DNA from: Piper betle
Lineage: Eukaryota > Streptophyta > Magnoliopsida > Piperales > Piperaceae
Direction: 5' to 3'
Length of the DNA stretch: 64,000 nt
Assembly (NCBI GenBank): GCA_033002965.1
Contig: JAURVB010010371.1
Coordinates: 1-64,000, forward strand
Part shown: one piece after another, positions 61,346 through 64,000 of the stretch
Position numbering within the stretch: position 1 is the first letter of the stretch
Layout: every line of letters begins with the position of its first letter
Position numbers and translations under genes: made by a program
The notes under the pieces: generated by a model
Told to the model about the DNA's origin: nothing
What the model saw: only the letters and a program-made list of their open reading frames with translations
Database searches by the model: none

Positions 61346-62380
61346 TTCCACTTCTCTTCCTTTTCCCAATATATATGTAATAGATAGGCCCATAAAATCT
61401 ACTCCCTTAGCCTTGATTCTCCAAAACCTAACACAGGCCTCTCCTAGGGTAAATTTTTACAAGAGTCAATTCTTTTGGATATTTTGCTATCCCCATTGAT
61501 CTCTCTATTCTTTTAAAATTTTTTATTTCTTGTCAAGATTTTAGTAGTATTTAGTAAAATTTTCTTGTTTTTTTTCTATAAAATTTAATTTTTAATGCTT
61601 TCATTTTAAAATTATACAAAAAGTTATTATTTAAATTTAGTTCCACGTTTGTTTAGAAAGATTACCATTATGTTAACATTTTTTGAACTAATGAACCTTA
61701 GTTGCAGAATTACATTTTTTTGAAAGTTTTCTAATTAAAAAATAGTAATTACTTTCGGATATTTTGGATTTTCATCCATTTCCACATTTTTTAAAAATCT
61801 TCGAAAAGTCTGGAAGATATTCTTCGATTTTTGCAAATTCTTTATTTTCATAATATATTTTCATTAATTTTATCTAATAACATAACCTGTTTTTAAAATT
61901 CAATTAGTAAAATTATAAGTGACATTTTAATTATAATATAAATCAAAATAAATTCTAATTACAATAGAAAACTATTTTAAGTATTCAAAAAAAATCTTAA
62001 TTACAATAGAAAAGTAATATTTTATTAATAAAAATAAAAAGGTAATATTATACAATAATTAAATGATATGTGGCAAAATAAATCCTCATTATAATAAAAA
62101 AGTATTAAAGGGTTCAAAACAAATCCTAATTATAATAAAAAAGTAATTTTTTACTAACATGAAATATAAAGTAATATTATAAAATAATTAAATGAGTGAT
62201 GATATGACAACACATTTGGTAAAACAAATCCTAATTAAATAGAAACGTATTAAAAGATTCAGAACAAATCCTAATTATAATAGAAAAATAAATTATTAAT
62301 ATGGAATAAAAGATAACAATAAATATATGATAATCTAGTTTAATTTTTTCAATGCTTATCCGGCCCTACTAGTTAACTAA
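61346..62380. other. AT-rich region with diverged tandem repeats upstream of copy 2
   Basis: From about 61930 to 62310 a unit with ACAAATCCTAATTATAATA and AAAGTA recurs at roughly 60-120 bp spacing. No gene. Confidence 0.5.
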
Positions 62381-62381
62381 T

Positions 62382-62389
62382 TATAAATA
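62382..62389 (+). promoter_or_regulatory. TATA box of family copy 2
   Basis: TATAAATA lies 86 bp upstream of the ATG at 62468, which leaves a short 5' UTR of about 55 nt. Confidence 0.5.
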
Positions 62390-62467
62390 CTACATACATA
62401 GAGTAATCTCTCATACATCACATTCTTAGGTCCCCCGAGTACTTTGGAGAGGTCTAGGAATTCTGCC

Positions 62468-63509
62468 ATGGACGACTCCTCCCTATCTGGTGGCTCTGCC
62501 AGCCAATTTGTGGCCGATTCCGGGATCAAAAGCGACGTCAAAGGCAATAACTTGGACGCTGCATGGGAAGAAAGTGCATGGTTGAAATCCGAAGGTGGAG
62601 AACATCGAAGCAGATGCAGTTTGGCCGACAAAGATTCCGATCGATCGAAGGATGTGGTGTAGATGTTGAAGAAGGAGATTGATGAACCAGAAGTCAATTA
62701 TGTGAAGGCTGTAGAAGACATTGAGAGGTTGAAAGCTTCTCCTCTTCATGATGATTACGTTATGAAGTTGAACAGGGAGATTCATGAACTGGACGTCAAG
62801 TATTTGAAGGCCATGGAAGAGATTGAGTAGAGGTTGAAAGCTTCTCCTCTTTATAATGGTCACCTTATTAAGTTGAAGACGGAGATTCATGAAGTGGACG
62901 TCATGTATTTGGAAGCCATGGAAGAGATTGAGTCGAGGTTGAAAGCTTCTCCTCTACTTGATGATACCCGTATGCAGTTGGAGCTTAGTATGGGCAGGAC
63001 GGAAGAGAAATTCAATAACTTGGAAGCCCAAATCAAAGAAATCGAGGATAGAAAAAACCGCATCTTGTCACAAACAATTCCCCGCCAACAGTTAGTTCAC
63101 AAGCTCCATCTTTACAAACCTTTTGTCCAAGGGGTCTTACTGAGTTTGGGCATGGGGTTGATATTGTTCTTTCTATACACCATACACCATGTGCATGGAG
63201 CAGGAGAGACTACAAATCCCCAAAATTGATATAAGTGAGACTGTGGGTGAATTGGATCAACTGCTGGTAAACTTTGAATCCGCAGTTATCACTCATATTA
63301 AGAATAGAATTGGGAGCTTGGATTTGAGTTTGCAGAATGAGACGGACAGGTGTAGATATTATGAACTATCGAGAATTGACTGTGCGTTTTCCCAGGCCAT
63401 GGAGGAGATAAAGTGTTTGCTGCCATCAAGAGCCGGGCAGCTTCTAGGATCCATGGCCAACTTGCAGGGCAAGCTTAATAGGCAACTTTTGTATTTTGCA
63501 TTTACTTGA
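62468..63509 (+). pseudogene. Unrecognised coiled-coil / single-span membrane protein family, copy 2
   Basis: The ATG at 62468 has a strong context (GCCATGG). The N-terminus (DDSSLSGGSASQFVADSGIK, then WLKSEGGEHRSRCSLAD) aligns with copy 1. Three tandem coiled-coil units of about 36-38 residues follow (LKASPL, K-L-x-x-E-I-HE-DV-YL-AMEEIE). Next come a linking helix (EEKFNNLEAQIKEIEDRKNR), LHLYKPFVQGVLLSLGMGL and a membrane span near 63130-63180. After one frame change, a second coiled coil runs 63189-63509 (ETVGELDQLLVNFES, FSQAMEEIKCL). Two TAG codons, at 62660 and 62828, interrupt the frame. Compared with copy 1 and with the third repeat they are AAG-to-TAG and TCG-to-TAG changes. So this copy is decayed too, but less than copy 1. 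Confidence 0.7.
62663..62960 (+). repeat. Tandem coding repeats (~111 bp) of the coiled coil
   Basis: GAGGTTGAAAGCTTCTCCTC begins near 62724, 62831 and 62936, with GAGATTCATGAA-TGGACGTCA between. The period is close to 105-111 bp. Confidence 0.8.
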
Positions 63510-64000
63510 GTATTCGTCATAGAAATCCTAAAGCATGCAATAGGTTAATAGCTAATTTTATTAATACGAGCAAATTATTATTTTTTTGAATGTAGGATTA
63601 TATATTATAAGCCAGTTTGGTATAGTTTTTATTGAAAAATATAAAATTTAGATATATTTGTTATTTGTTGAGTTCTTGAAGATGTGCTAGTTCTTGGTTC
63701 AATTTTATGAATGCTTGTGTATCGCTTATGTAGGTTGGTTTTATGAGAGGACATTCAGCTATATATTAGAACTTTGATATACATTTATAACCACATTCAT
63801 ATTATATAAGAAACTATGTTCCAAGTTCCCATATTATCAATATTTGTATATTTGCTTTATTAATTTATAAAAAAATGATTGTGGTCAAATTAATGCTTTC
63901 ATAACATAAAATGTGTTCCAAGAAAGTGTGCAACACTATATATTATAATTACTTCTTTTCAGAAGTATTTTCATGTTAACACTATATTCTTAAGCAGTCC
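63510..64000. other. AT-rich 3' flank of copy 2
   Basis: No gene recognised to the window end. Confidence 0.4.

Noticed and set aside
62377..62890. Minus-strand ORFs opposite family copy 2
   Set aside because: They are antisense shadows of the repeated coiled-coil frame.

Overview
This window is plant nuclear DNA. Spliced genes, a Ty3/gypsy remnant, LTR elements with tRNA-Met primer-binding sites and MITE-like hairpins all point that way. The very GC-rich first exon of the one intact gene and a DUF4220-type remnant favour a monocot, but that is inference; I cannot name the species. Most of the 64 kb is repeats, and real coding sequence is sparse.

Region by region: 1-2 kb is AT-rich minisatellite. 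3.2-7.4 kb (minus strand) holds the only convincing intact gene, a five-exon CDCA7-type 4CXXC_R1 zinc-finger protein of 404 residues whose splice sites and phases all agree. 8.1-32.3 kb is a retrotransposon nest built from one family with LTRs of about 3 kb. It contains three LTRs nested in each other on the minus strand (11.26-20.26 kb), a plus-strand element with primer-binding site, polypurine tract and 3' LTR but no recognisable gag-pol (20.26-28.71 kb), and a minus-strand solo LTR with perfect target duplications (29.03-32.29 kb). 33.4-34.1 kb has an snRNA-type promoter motif pair and a GC-rich block.

36.4-39.7 kb is an FTIP1/MCTP-like gene (C2 domains plus PRT_C) with frameshifts and an 883-bp insertion flanked by a 5-bp duplication. 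Its C-terminal 499 residues are still open. 39.98-40.15 kb is a foldback hairpin. 40.5-46.4 kb holds another long LTR, the decayed 3' end of a chromovirus-like pol, a second LTR-like block and a 48-bp minisatellite. 49.4-49.8 kb is a DUF4220/DUF594 remnant. 50.2-51.0, 53.6-54.1 and 59.5-60.0 kb are three copies of a small TRIM element. 55.1-56.4 kb is a broken N-terminal piece of 5-oxoprolinase.

58.0-63.5 kb holds two decayed copies of an unrecognised family: an acidic N-terminus, tandem coiled-coil repeats, one membrane span and a second coiled coil. The left copy is split by a 1.8-kb fragment of the 3-kb-LTR family, which itself carries a TRIM. The two copies and their internal repeats explain each other's nonsense mutations. 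This pair is the best candidate for something undescribed. No operon-like or multi-gene system is present; the genes appear unrelated in function.
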